Positions 53,846 through 62,159 of a DNA stretch of 64,000 bases are shown in pieces. Under the pieces are notes generated by a model, which worked only from the letters and a program-made list of their open reading frames with translations, was not told the origin of the DNA and searched no databases. The stretch is from contig JABTUM010000001.1 of the NCBI GenBank assembly GCA_015075375.1, positions 2,227,201 to 2,291,200 on the forward strand, read 5' to 3'. How positions within the stretch are numbered: position 1 is the stretch's first letter; each line of letters opens with the position of its first letter. The translations under genes and the position numbers were made by a program. This stretch comes from Planctomycetota bacterium. GTDB taxonomy: Bacteria; Planctomycetota; SZUA-567; H5-PLA8.

Positions 53846-56116
53846 CTACCTGCCTCCCCCATACACCGTCCGCAGCATCCGGTACGCCAGCGGCGCGGCC
53901 ACCTCGCCGCCGTGCCCGCCGTGCTCCACGAAGACGCAGAACGCCACCTGCAGGGCGTGCGCCGGAGCGTACCCTGCGAACCACGCGTGCGGCGGCTGCT
54001 CGTCGGTCACGTCGGCCGTGCCCGTCTTGCCCGCCACGCGCACCGGCAGCGGCGCGACGCCCTGATGAAACGCTTTGTACGCCGTCCCCATCGCGCCCGG
54101 CGTCCCGACGTTCACCGCCTCGTCCAGGCCCTGCCGCACCAGAGCGGCCGTACGCGCCGAGAAGACCGGCGCCGCCGGTGCTTCCGCGGGCGCGTCGGCC
54201 CAGAGCCGCGGCGTCACCGGACGCCCGCCGTTGGCGAGGCACGCCATCAAGGCCGCCGCCTGCAGCGGCGTCGCCGAGACATAGCCTTGGCCGATCGCCG
54301 TCAGAAAATCCTTCCCGCGCGACCAGCTCTGCCCCGGCAGATGCCGCGCGCGCCACGCCGCGTCGGGGTACGCGCCTCCCGCTTCGCCCGGAAGATCCAG
54401 TTCCGTCCGCCGGCCCAGCCCCACCGCGTACGCAAAGCGGCCCAGCGCCTCCGCGCCGACCTGGGCGCCCAACCGGTAAAAGTACACGTTGCAGCTCCGC
54501 CGCAGCGCCTGGTCCAGATCGACCAGCCCGTGCGGACGCCGGCCGTCGCAATGAAAGCGCCGCCCGCCTTCGTCCACGTGCCCCGGACAGGACAGTCCGG
54601 CGTGCGGGTCCAGTTGCCCCAGTTCCAGCGCCGCCGCCGCCACCAGCGCCTTCATCACGCTGCCCAGCGGGTACTGACCCGCAGACGCGCGGTTCAGCAG
54701 CGGCAGCCGCGCGTCTTCCAGCAGCGCCTTCAAGGCCGCTTGCCGCGGCGCGCCTTCGCGCGGCGGAGCGAACAGATTCGGATCGAACGACGGGCCGCTC
54801 GCCAGCGCCAGCACCTCGCCGCTGCGGCAATCCAGCACCACCACCGCCCCGGGATGACTTTGCGAAGCCAGCGCCTCTTCGGCCGCGCGCTGCCACGCCG
54901 AAGAGATCGTCAGGCGCAGATTCGATCCCTGCCGCGGTGCGATGTCGCGGTGCAGCGCGCGCTGCGATTCTTCCAGCCCGTCGAGCCGGAAGCTCAAGCC
55001 GCTCTCCCCGCGCAGCAACTGGTTATGCCACGCCTCCACCCCGCTCTCGCCGATCCGCGTATCGGGAAGCGCCGCCGGCGCCGTCCGGCGCAGCGATTGC
55101 GTCAACTCCTCGCCCAGCCAGAACCGCTCGGCCTCGCCCAGCGCCACCCGCGGCGGCGCGTCGCTCCAGCGCAGCGCGTCCCCCAGGCCCAGCGCCCGCG
55201 CCGCGCGCCGGCCCGGATCGTCCAGGCCTCGCAGCACCGCCAACAGCGCCGGAACGCTCAGCGTCGCCGGGTCCGTGCCCAGGAGCCCGGCCGCCTGCCG
55301 CCGGTGCTCCGCCGGCCATGCGCCCAGCGTCTCCGACCAGATCCGCTCCCGGTCTTCCAGCCGGTCCAGCAGCACGCCGCGCGCGCGCAGTTGTTCGAGT
55401 TGATCCGGGTGCAGTTCGCCCAGCGTCCCCAGCACGTGCGCCAAAAACGTGCCGTGCGGATACGCCCGGCGTACCGAGGTGAGGCAACTCAAGCCGGCGA
55501 AATACGGGCTCGCCGTCTCTTCGCGCACCGGCGCAGCAACGCTCGCCGCCGCCGGCACGCCTTGCGCCGCCTGAGCGAAGAACGCATCTTCCTGCGCCGC
55601 GCGCAGCGCGTTCCAGACCGCCGCGTCGATCCCGCTCGCGAACGGCACCGGCGTCGTTGCGCGCTCCCAGCCCCGCGCCACGCGGTCCAGCGCCCGCAAG
55701 AGCCCCTGCGCCAGTTCTTCCGGCGCGCGTCCGATCCGCGCCGCCAGCGACCGCGTCCAAGCTTCGCCCGCCAGCCGCGCTTCCAGAGCAGAGAACGCCC
55801 GCGCCAGCTCGTCGGGATTTCGCGCCTGGCGCCGAGCGTCGCGTATCTCGTTCAGCGTCACGCGTTCGAACGGAAGCTTGTCGGCGCGCACGGCCAGATC
55901 GAAGCTCGGCACATCTGCGGCCAGCACCTGCCCGTCGCGGTCCAGGATCGATCCGCGCTTCGGCGCCCGCGCCTCGACCTGCGGCCGCGTCTGGTGCGCG
56001 CGCGCGGCGAGATAGACCTCGTGCCGCACGAGCTGCAACTGCGCCAGCCGCCCCAGCACCAGCCCGAAGGCGGCGATCAGCAGCGCGCTAAGAACGTGGA
56101 CCCGAAACCGAAACAT
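53846..56116 (-). CDS. mrdA: Penicillin-binding protein 2 (elongasome transpeptidase)
   Basis: Cross-links peptidoglycan as partner of RodA. It has 756 residues, longer than the ~630 of E. coli PBP2. There is one N-terminal transmembrane segment (8-22), then APKRGSILDRDGQVLA (dimerisation-domain start). The transpeptidase motifs are YPLGSVMK with catalytic Ser486, SCN at 541-543 and KTGTAD at 697. LSCPGHVDEGGRRFHC is the typical PBP2 Cys pair. The extra length falls mainly in residues ~100-350, a helical Ala/Arg-rich insert in the pedestal region. The mrdA-mreD gap carries a heptamer tract beside the mreD stop. Confidence 0.95.
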   Translation of the reverse strand: MFRFRVHVLSALLIAAFGLVLGRLAQLQLVRHEVYLAARAHQTRPQVEARAPKRGSILDRDGQVLAADVPSFDLAVRADKLPFERVTLNEIRDARRQARNPDELARAFSALEARLAGEAWTRSLAARIGRAPEELAQGLLRALDRVARGWERATTPVPFASGIDAAVWNALRAAQEDAFFAQAAQGVPAAASVAAPVREETASPYFAGLSCLTSVRRAYPHGTFLAHVLGTLGELHPDQLEQLRARGVLLDRLEDRERIWSETLGAWPAEHRRQAAGLLGTDPATLSVPALLAVLRGLDDPGRRAARALGLGDALRWSDAPPRVALGEAERFWLGEELTQSLRRTAPAALPDTRIGESGVEAWHNQLLRGESGLSFRLDGLEESQRALHRDIAPRQGSNLRLTISSAWQRAAEEALASQSHPGAVVVLDCRSGEVLALASGPSFDPNLFAPPREGAPRQAALKALLEDARLPLLNRASAGQYPLGSVMKALVAAAALELGQLDPHAGLSCPGHVDEGGRRFHCDGRRPHGLVDLDQALRRSCNVYFYRLGAQVGAEALGRFAYAVGLGRRTELDLPGEAGGAYPDAAWRARHLPGQSWSRGKDFLTAIGQGYVSATPLQAAALMACLANGGRPVTPRLWADAPAEAPAAPVFSARTAALVRQGLDEAVNVGTPGAMGTAYKAFHQGVAPLPVRVAGKTGTADVTDEQPPHAWFAGYAPAHALQVAFCVFVEHGGHGGEVAAPLAYRMLRTVYGGGR

Positions 56117-56203
56117 GCCGCCCGCCTATTTTCCACTCAAAGCCATGCGCCCGCGCCGCGCCGTTCCGTCCGCAATCGACCAGCCGCCCTGCCCCGCGCC
56201 GTT

Positions 56204-56238
56204 CAATCCCAAATCCAAAATCCGCAATCCAAAATGAG
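56204..56238. repeat. Heptamer repeat tract behind mreD
   Basis: CAATCCC-AAATCCA-AAATCCG-CAATCCA-AAATGAG is five steps of 7 bp and ends 1 bp from the mreD stop. It resembles the tract behind mrdA. Confidence 0.8.
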
Positions 56239-56239
56239 T

Positions 56240-56791
56240 TCACGCCTGCCGCAAGTACGGACGCCCGAAATCGTCCGGCCGCCGCCGCTGCAACGCGCCC
56301 GGACCCAGCAGCCCCGTCCAGGCGTACAGTTCGGCCAGCGCGAACGCCGCCACGCCGCCCGCGCCCAGCGCCGCCAGCGTGTGCTGAAACGCGCGCTCGA
56401 ACCCTTCGGCCACGAACCACGTCTCGCCCGCCAGCGCGCCGACGAACGCGTAGGCCCCGTACGCGAAGAACGTCCCCGCCGCCGCCGCCAGCCACGCGCT
56501 CCACGGGCCCCCGCGGATCAGGTCGCGTTCCGGCAGCCGCACCAGCCACGCCGCAAAGAGATAGCAGACCGTCAGCGCGCCCAAGCGCGGAGAGGTCAGC
56601 AGATCCGACTGCACCCCCAGCGCGAAGACGAACAGCAAACCCGTCCGCCCCGGCAGAAACGCCAGCGAAGCCAACCCCGCCGCCAGCGCCACGTCCGGCC
56701 GCCACGCCGCCGGCAGAAAGACCGGCAGCACCGTCTGCTGTACCACCGCCACCGCCAGCCAGATCGCGCTTAGTACGCCGAAGACCCGCAT
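56240..56791 (-). CDS. mreD: Rod-shape-determining protein MreD
   Basis: A 183-residue membrane protein with about five to six helices. LAVAVVQQTVLPVFLPAAWR and PDVALAAGLASLAFL, then LLFVFALGVQSDLLTSPRLG are the MreD pattern (short polar loop with Asp in the second helix pair). Weakly conserved family; the assignment rests on size, topology and the mreC-mreD-mrdA-rodA order. Confidence 0.88.
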   Translation of the reverse strand: MRVFGVLSAIWLAVAVVQQTVLPVFLPAAWRPDVALAAGLASLAFLPGRTGLLFVFALGVQSDLLTSPRLGALTVCYLFAAWLVRLPERDLIRGGPWSAWLAAAAGTFFAYGAYAFVGALAGETWFVAEGFERAFQHTLAALGAGGVAAFALAELYAWTGLLGPGALQRRRPDDFGRPYLRQA

Positions 56792-56875
56792 CTCGTGTCC
56801 GCCGTTCCAGGATCCAACCGCTGCCGATTCGCGGCAGCCCTAGGTCGTGCCTTCAGCCTTGGCCCCAGCCGTTTT

Positions 56876-56896
56876 CCCCTCCTTGCCAAGGAGGGG
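56876..56896. repeat. Perfect 21-bp palindrome between mreC and mreD
   Basis: CCCCTCCTTG, one C, then CAAGGAGGGG. It is followed by CAGGGGAAGTG. It lies in the 143-bp gap inside the operon and looks like a dispersed palindromic unit rather than a terminator (no T-run in the minus direction). Confidence 0.65.
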
Positions 56897-56934
56897 CAGG
56901 GGAAGTGACTCAAAAAAAGCGCGCACAGCGCGAC

Positions 56935-57780
56935 CTACCGTTTCCGCTCCGCCGGCCACGGAATCTCCGCCGCCTCGGGCCGGAACACCACCACCGCCTC
57001 GATCGCCCGTTCCGGCCACGCCGGCTGAACGTCCAATTCCCACTCCATCTCGCTTAAACGCCGCAGCGCCGTCACCTGCCCCAGGAAGCAACTCGGCGGA
57101 AAACCGGCCTCACGCCCGGTGGTCACTACCGCCTCGCCCACCCGCGCACGAAGTTCGGCCGCGACCAGGCGCAAGCGGCAGCGCGGCCGGCCCCACTCGT
57201 CGGCGCCGCCTTGCAGCACTCCTTCGGCCTGGCATTCGGCCAATCGCGCCGGCAGGCGCAAGCCTTCGTGCGCCAGCGGCGCCACACAACTCGCGTGCGG
57301 TCCCACCGAGACGATCCGGCCCAGCGCCATGCCGCCGTACAGCACGCCCGCGCCAACGGCCACGCCCTCGGCGCTGCCCTGATCGAGCCCCCACAGCGTG
57401 CTCCCCGAACGCCCTTCGCGCGCGATCACTCGCGCCGCCACGCCGCGCGGCGCTCGCGGCTGTCCAAAACCCGCCGCCGCCAGCATCGCCTGCAAGCGCG
57501 CGTTCTCGTCGGCCAGCCGCGCACAGCGGATCTCCAGGTCCCGCACCCGCGCATCGGGAACACCCGCCGGCGTGGCCGAGGCCGGTGCTTCCGCCGAAGC
57601 CGTCGGCGGCGCGTTCAAGCCGCGGGTCGCGTCGTGGAAAAAAGTCAGCAAGGGGCTCAAAGCCGAAAGCGCGTGGCTGCGCAGGGTCAGCACCTGGGCT
57701 TGAGGCACCAGGAGCATCGCCAGCGACGTAGCCAGCAGGAGCGGCAGGAGCCGCGAGGGGTTGGAAGGGGCGCTCGGCAT
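56935..57780 (-). CDS. mreC: Rod-shape-determining protein MreC
   Basis: A 281-residue periplasmic protein anchored by an N-terminal helix (about 10-28). A short coiled coil (VRDLEIRCARLADENARLQA) leads to two beta-barrel domains: ARVIAREGRSGSTLWGLDQG, then GVAVGAGVLYGGMALGRIV and EAVVTTGREAGFPPSCFLGQV. This is the MreC pattern. It starts the elongation operon; mreB, which usually comes before mreC, is not adjacent (the next gene upstream is a globin-like gene on the same strand, 185 bp away). Confidence 0.93.
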   Translation of the reverse strand: MPSAPSNPSRLLPLLLATSLAMLLVPQAQVLTLRSHALSALSPLLTFFHDATRGLNAPPTASAEAPASATPAGVPDARVRDLEIRCARLADENARLQAMLAAAGFGQPRAPRGVAARVIAREGRSGSTLWGLDQGSAEGVAVGAGVLYGGMALGRIVSVGPHASCVAPLAHEGLRLPARLAECQAEGVLQGGADEWGRPRCRLRLVAAELRARVGEAVVTTGREAGFPPSCFLGQVTALRRLSEMEWELDVQPAWPERAIEAVVVFRPEAAEIPWPAERKR

Positions 57781-57964
57781 CGGGTTCGTTGGACGCCACG
57801 TTAGGGCTCGTCAGCCCCTCCTTTGGCGTACCTGTTCGGTATCGGAACCCGCGCGCGCTAACCTGAGAGTGAAAAAAGAGTTGGTGCGGAAAATAACCAG
57901 CCACGGAGCGGCCTATCCCCAGCCCGCTCCGCCCGCGCCATGTTAGGGAATCAAAATGAGAAGA

Positions 57965-58402
57965 TTATGAAGCCAGCGGCAGCGCCATTTGCTCGGCGTT
58001 CAAGAGGTCCATGATGATCTGCAAACCCTCACTCCAAGCCTGCTTATGTTCAGTATCCATAAGGTGCCCGACGGTCTCACCTACCGCGCCTTCCAACGCA
58101 CGGTGCAACGCATCCATATCCTCATCGCCCATCCCCGCCTCATCCGCCATCCGTCGCATCGCCTTGACCGTCAACACCAGCGTCCCCGGCGTCGCCATCG
58201 GCCGCAGCAGCGCATTGAGGTACGTCACCAGCAGATCGTGCCGATCTTCCTTCGACCAGTTCGCCACTTTGCGGAACAAGCTCGGCCGGTCGTTGCTCAA
58301 GGACTTAAAGAACCGATCCGCGAACTGCGCCTCACGCCCTTCCACCAATCGTACCGTCTCCCAAATCCTGCAAGCGTTCAGGCGCATGTGCGTATCCCCC
58401 AT
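57965..58402 (-). CDS. Globin-like protein without proximal histidine
   Basis: A 145-residue all-alpha protein. EAQFADRFFKSLSNDRPSLF fits the globin A/B-helix pattern (F..RFY..LF...P.L..LF). LLVTYLNALLR follows, and the end EGAVGETVGHLMDTEHKQAW with SEGLQIIMDLL fits helices G/H, including the invariant-like AW. The F-helix RRHxxxGV segment reads RRMADEAGM, so the haem-binding His is Met85. This suggests a non-haem globin fold, as in RsbR N-termini, or a haem site with another ligand. Assignment is by eye. ATG 58402 is used; ATG 58387 is possible. It is near the response regulator gene on the same strand. Confidence 0.55.
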   Translation of the reverse strand: MGDTHMRLNACRIWETVRLVEGREAQFADRFFKSLSNDRPSLFRKVANWSKEDRHDLLVTYLNALLRPMATPGTLVLTVKAMRRMADEAGMGDEDMDALHRALEGAVGETVGHLMDTEHKQAWSEGLQIIMDLLNAEQMALPLAS

Positions 58403-58717
58403 CTCAATCCAGGCTCCCCAATCGGCGGCTTCTCGAAGTCGATCTTGAAGTCCGTGCTTCCGCCGATTCGGAAATTTCCTGCCTGCCTATGGGGGTAGAC
58501 GCAAGGGTCGGACCAATCGCGCATGATAACTTCTTGCGGCGCGGCAAGATATGCACAGAGACTTTACGGCCTTCGTCTAAGTCTTTTTATTGATGGAGGT
58601 TACAGAATCGCCACAAACGAAAATTCGTACTATTACGGCCGCTGCGGTATGGCGAAAACGACCGCCATCTGGCGTTGTGTCCACGAACGAGGATAGGAGC
58701 ATCCCACAGGCTGGAGC
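58403..58717. other. 315-bp gap between globin-like and response regulator genes
   Basis: No gene is supported. The part 58415-58470 keeps GC-rich third positions in one minus frame, but two frames compete. CTTTTTATTGATGGAGG (near 58580) is AT-rich and could hold a promoter, or a start for a 35-codon plus-strand frame that I do not consider real. Confidence 0.4.
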
Positions 58718-59113
58718 TTAGCTTCCGGCGCCGTGAGCCTTGCTTTGGGATGCCGGCGGCAGGAGTCGTTCAAGCGCGGCCTGGATTTCCACGGGGCCGA
58801 AAGGCTTCTGCAAGAACAAGTGCGGCTGCGGAATACCGCTGGCGACCAGTTCGTCTTCGGCGTCCATACCGCTGATGACCACCACCGGTAGACGAGGCAC
58901 CAGTGCGCGCAACTGGCGGAATACCGTCAAGCCTTCCTGATCGCCCAAGTGCATATCGAGGAAGACCAGATCCGGAGTTTGTTCACGGCACCACGCGTAA
59001 GCAGCTTCGGCCTCATGCACAGCTTCAGGCGCGCAATTCATGTCCGCCAAGAACGCGCACATCAGGCTGGCCAGGTCGGGTTCGTCGTCGACGATCAGCA
59101 CGCGGAAGGGCAT
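58718..59113 (-). CDS. Single-domain response regulator
   Basis: A 131-residue receiver domain. MPFRVLIVDDEPDLASLM has the acidic pair (D9, D10), LVFLDMHLGD the phospho-acceptor Asp53, VVVISGMDAEDE the Thr/Ser position (Ser81), and FLQKPFGPVE Lys103. All conserved residues are present and no output domain follows, so it works as a phosphorelay or by protein contact (CheY type). ATG 59113 matches the domain start. No histidine kinase is encoded nearby. The upstream region has GGTATA/TATACC repeats near 59164-59185. Confidence 0.93.
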   Translation of the reverse strand: MPFRVLIVDDEPDLASLMCAFLADMNCAPEAVHEAEAAYAWCREQTPDLVFLDMHLGDQEGLTVFRQLRALVPRLPVVVISGMDAEDELVASGIPQPHLFLQKPFGPVEIQAALERLLPPASQSKAHGAGS

Positions 59114-59372
59114 GATTCGCGCACTCCTCCACACGCTTCCCAAAAATTAACGTACCTAATGGTATAAGATGGTAAATATACCTTACATCACTATAGCCCG
59201 TCCACTCCAACTGCGCACTCTTTTTCGTTACGAGAAGCTACAATTCGTGCAAGAATGGCAGCCCGAATGGCCGAGACTGTTAAGTCTTCTGAAGAGTACG
59301 ATGCAGGATTCGTCCTACTCGGTGGCTTTCGTTTGTTTCATCCGATTCAAAAACGAGAGAAGGGAAGCTGAA

Positions 59373-60215
59373 ATGGCGGGTGCATGCAAACGGTTCTCCA
59401 TCCTGACGGCACTCGTGCTGGCGACGCTGGGGACCGCCGCCGCGGCAGACTCGGTCATGTATGTCGAGCAGGACTATTCCATCGTCCGGCAGGAAAAGGA
59501 AGGCGTTGAAGCGAAGGACATCCGCCAGAAGCTCTACCTCACCGCCGATGCGGTGCGCATCGACGAGTACGCCGGTCCCAGCAAGCAGCCCACCGAAAGC
59601 TATCTGATCGACTTCAAGGCCCGCCAGATCATCAACCTCGATCACGAGAAGCTGAACAAGCTCACCGAATCCTTCGACGGCCGCAAAGAGCGGATCGAGA
59701 AGCGCAAGCAGAAGGTCCGCGAGGATCTGGAGGCGCTCCCCGAGGGCAAGCAGCGCGAACAGACCCAGCGCCTGTACCGCGCGTTGCTGGACGACCAGCG
59801 CGCGTACAAGGTCGAGCGGCCCAAGGATCAGGCCGAAGTGGAGGTGTTGGGCGTCAAAGCCGAGGCGGTGCGGATCGTCGACGAACGCGATCCCGCGTAT
59901 GTCCCGCTGGCCACCTGGCTGCACCCGGACCTTGAAGTGCCTTACGACAACGCGGAAGTGTTGTATCTGCTCCAGATCATCGGGCCGAAGATGGCGCAGT
60001 TTCTGCGCGAGAACAAGAGCGTCTTCCGCCGCCTGCCGATGAAGCTCGAACTGGACTTGGCCGCCGGCGGCACGCTGAAGACTCAGGTGGTGAAGGTCGA
60101 ATCGATCGAACGGCGCAAGCTGGCCGGCGATCTCTTCCAGGTCCCCGAAGGCTACAAAGAAAAGAAGGCGGGAGCCGCGGAGACCGCCAAGACCGGCGAA
60201 GTCGCGCCCGACTGA
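59373..60215 (+). CDS. Secreted hypothetical protein (DUF4412-like)
   Basis: A 280-residue exported protein. The signal peptide AGACKRFSILTALVLATLGT starts at ATG 59373 (GAAGGGAAG upstream) and is cleaved near AAAADS. The mature part shows an extended pattern, KLYLTADAVRIDEY, SYLIDFKARQIINLDHEKL, VLGVKAEAVRIVDE and ELDLAAGGTLKTQVVKVESI. This suggests the lipoprotein-localisation-like beta-sheet of DUF4412-type periplasmic proteins, with a charged coiled coil insertion (residues ~100-155). No enzymatic motif. Function unknown. Confidence 0.7.
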   Translation: MAGACKRFSILTALVLATLGTAAAADSVMYVEQDYSIVRQEKEGVEAKDIRQKLYLTADAVRIDEYAGPSKQPTESYLIDFKARQIINLDHEKLNKLTESFDGRKERIEKRKQKVREDLEALPEGKQREQTQRLYRALLDDQRAYKVERPKDQAEVEVLGVKAEAVRIVDERDPAYVPLATWLHPDLEVPYDNAEVLYLLQIIGPKMAQFLRENKSVFRRLPMKLELDLAAGGTLKTQVVKVESIERRKLAGDLFQVPEGYKEKKAGAAETAKTGEVAPD

Positions 60216-60401
60216 ACCTCGAACCGCGGTCCTTAGTGCCGCTCCCAAAAACCAGCGTCGAGGCGGCTGCGCCGCGCCGGTCAAGCGGGACCAAGCAGGC
60301 GAAGAAGCCGGATCGGGACGAGCCTCCCGCCCCTGAACCCGATGAAGACCCGCGAAGCTCCACCGCAAGCAGACAACCGATGATGGTTTGGCTAAGGGCT
60401 C

Positions 60402-62036
60402 TTACTCTTCGGCGAGCCGCTCCAGCAGCCACGCGCGCGGCAGGACGCCTTTGACGGTCAGCCCTTCGAGCACCAGACCTTCGTCGAGCGCGCTGAGCCA
60501 GACCTTGCCCGGGCGGAGTAATTCCGGAGCCAGCGCCAGATCGCGTGTCTTCTGGTCGTTGCTCTGAAGGATCGCTTTCGTCTCGGCGCCTTCGGGCGTC
60601 ACGGTCAGGATCAGCTTCTCGTTTTCGGCAGGCAGTTTCCGATACGGCACGTGCGCCGCGCGCAGGCGCTGCGAGCCCTTGACGATCTGCAGGAGCGCCT
60701 CGCGCCCCAGATCGACGCTGACGCGGCTGTCGTCTCCGTCCAGCGCGCCGAAGGCAAAGGACGCTTCCTTGGGCGTATCCTTGCGCACGATCATCTCGAT
60801 CGTGAGCGGCGCATCCAGCGGCGCGTCGAGAGCGAAGCGCGCTTCGGTCGGGACCGAGATGCCTCCGTTGGAAAGCGCCACGAGCCGCCGTTCGCCTTGA
60901 GCGGGCTTCCAATCCCGCAGGCTACCGGCGGCTTTATAGCCGTAGGTCAGTTCGACTTCCAGGCCGTTGGGCCGCCGCTTCAGCACCTTGATCGGCGCAG
61001 CCAGGTAGCGGGCCAGTTCTTCGGCGCCCAGCAGGTCCACGCGCCAGGCCGGCGGCTGCATCGACCCATCCTTCGGAACCGGCGCAGGCCCGCCTTCGGT
61101 CCAGGCCAGTTCCTGCCCGCCTTCCACGGCGATCGGCGCGCCTCCGTCCACGGAGACCGTGAGCTGTCCTTTGATCGCCCGAACCGTCACGGTTTCGCCT
61201 TCGGCCCGGTCTTCGACCTGCATGTACAGGCGAGCGCCGGGGCGCGGAAGGATGGCGGCCGACTTCGTCGCGATCTGCCATTCGCGCGGGCCTTGTCCCG
61301 CGCCGCCGGCTCCGCTGAGCGGACGTTCGAGCCCTAAATCGCCCTTGGTGAGCTGGATCAGCAGTTCCTGCTTTTCGGGCTCGTGCGGGCGGAATTTGAC
61401 TTCGGTCAGCGGCCCCAGCAGCACCGCGCCGCCGCCGTTCAAGGCGAAGCGCGCGCATCCGTCGTCGCGCGTGGCGAATTCATCGTAGGTCTGAACCACC
61501 TTCCCGGCCTGCACCTGCGACCAGGATTGCCCGGCCTTGGCGTAAAACTGCTGCACTTCGCCCACCGCTCGGTCCAGGTTACCCAGTTCGAGCGGCGGCG
61601 TGCGCGTCGGTCCGCCCGGGTAAAGGAGGATCATGCTCGCCACCGCGATCCCGATGACCAGGATCGCCAGCACCGCACCCGACCACGGGGAAGCTTGGCG
61701 GTGCGTGGCCAGCGTGGAGGACGCGCCCATCTTGGCCAATTGAGCGGCCTGGCGCTTGCGCAACCGCTCGCGCCGCTCGGCCGGCAGCGTCTCGATGATC
61801 TTCTGCGACTCGACCCGCGCGGCCGTCTGCACCGTCTCCTTGAACTGATCGGTGGGGCTGACGTTGCGATATTCGGGAATCGCTTCCATCGCCTTGCCCG
61901 TGCCTTTCAGCTCGCGGTAGCGAGCCATGCAGGCGGCGCAATGCAACAGATGCTCCTGCACGCTAATCGCCTGATGCTCAGGCAATTCGTCGAGCAGGAA
62001 GTCCGGCAGCTTTTCTTGGCACTGTTCGCAATTCAT
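60402..62036 (-). CDS. Membrane anti-sigma factor with zinc finger and FecR-like part
   Basis: A 544-residue protein. The N-terminal ZAS motif is H29-x3-C33-x2-C36 (VQEHLLHCAACMARY). A transmembrane helix lies at about 118-139 (SGAVLAILVIGIAVASMILL). The periplasmic part contains a FecR-like beta-helix (CARFALNGGGAVLLGPLTEV, VTVRAIKGQLTVSVDGG). A C-terminal domain of about 180 residues (SVPTEARFALDAPLDAPLTI and onward) is probably a lectin/LamG-like sandwich. It lies 123 bp downstream of the ECF sigma gene and presumably inhibits it in response to an envelope or extracellular signal. The sensed signal is unknown. Confidence 0.88.
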   Translation of the reverse strand: MNCEQCQEKLPDFLLDELPEHQAISVQEHLLHCAACMARYRELKGTGKAMEAIPEYRNVSPTDQFKETVQTAARVESQKIIETLPAERRERLRKRQAAQLAKMGASSTLATHRQASPWSGAVLAILVIGIAVASMILLYPGGPTRTPPLELGNLDRAVGEVQQFYAKAGQSWSQVQAGKVVQTYDEFATRDDGCARFALNGGGAVLLGPLTEVKFRPHEPEKQELLIQLTKGDLGLERPLSGAGGAGQGPREWQIATKSAAILPRPGARLYMQVEDRAEGETVTVRAIKGQLTVSVDGGAPIAVEGGQELAWTEGGPAPVPKDGSMQPPAWRVDLLGAEELARYLAAPIKVLKRRPNGLEVELTYGYKAAGSLRDWKPAQGERRLVALSNGGISVPTEARFALDAPLDAPLTIEMIVRKDTPKEASFAFGALDGDDSRVSVDLGREALLQIVKGSQRLRAAHVPYRKLPAENEKLILTVTPEGAETKAILQSNDQKTRDLALAPELLRPGKVWLSALDEGLVLEGLTVKGVLPRAWLLERLAEE

Positions 62037-62159
62037 GCTTCAGCTCCGCCGCCCGCCGGGTGCTTCCCGGCCGCGCGGCGCGGCCCCGTAGGACCCCTCC
62101 TCCTGGTTATGTACACCCTCGCTGGGACGAGGACGCTGCTTCATCCGGCCTAACTCGGC

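Noticed and set aside
52898..56773. 1291-residue plus-strand open frame over rodA-mrdA-mreD
   Set aside because: Its product is a His/Arg/Gln-rich shadow of strongly supported minus-strand cell-wall genes, caused by high GC at third codon positions.
58378..58524. 48-codon minus-strand frame before the globin-like gene
   Set aside because: Part of it has GC-rich third positions, but it overlaps the globin-like start in another frame, has no ribosome site and no recognisable product.
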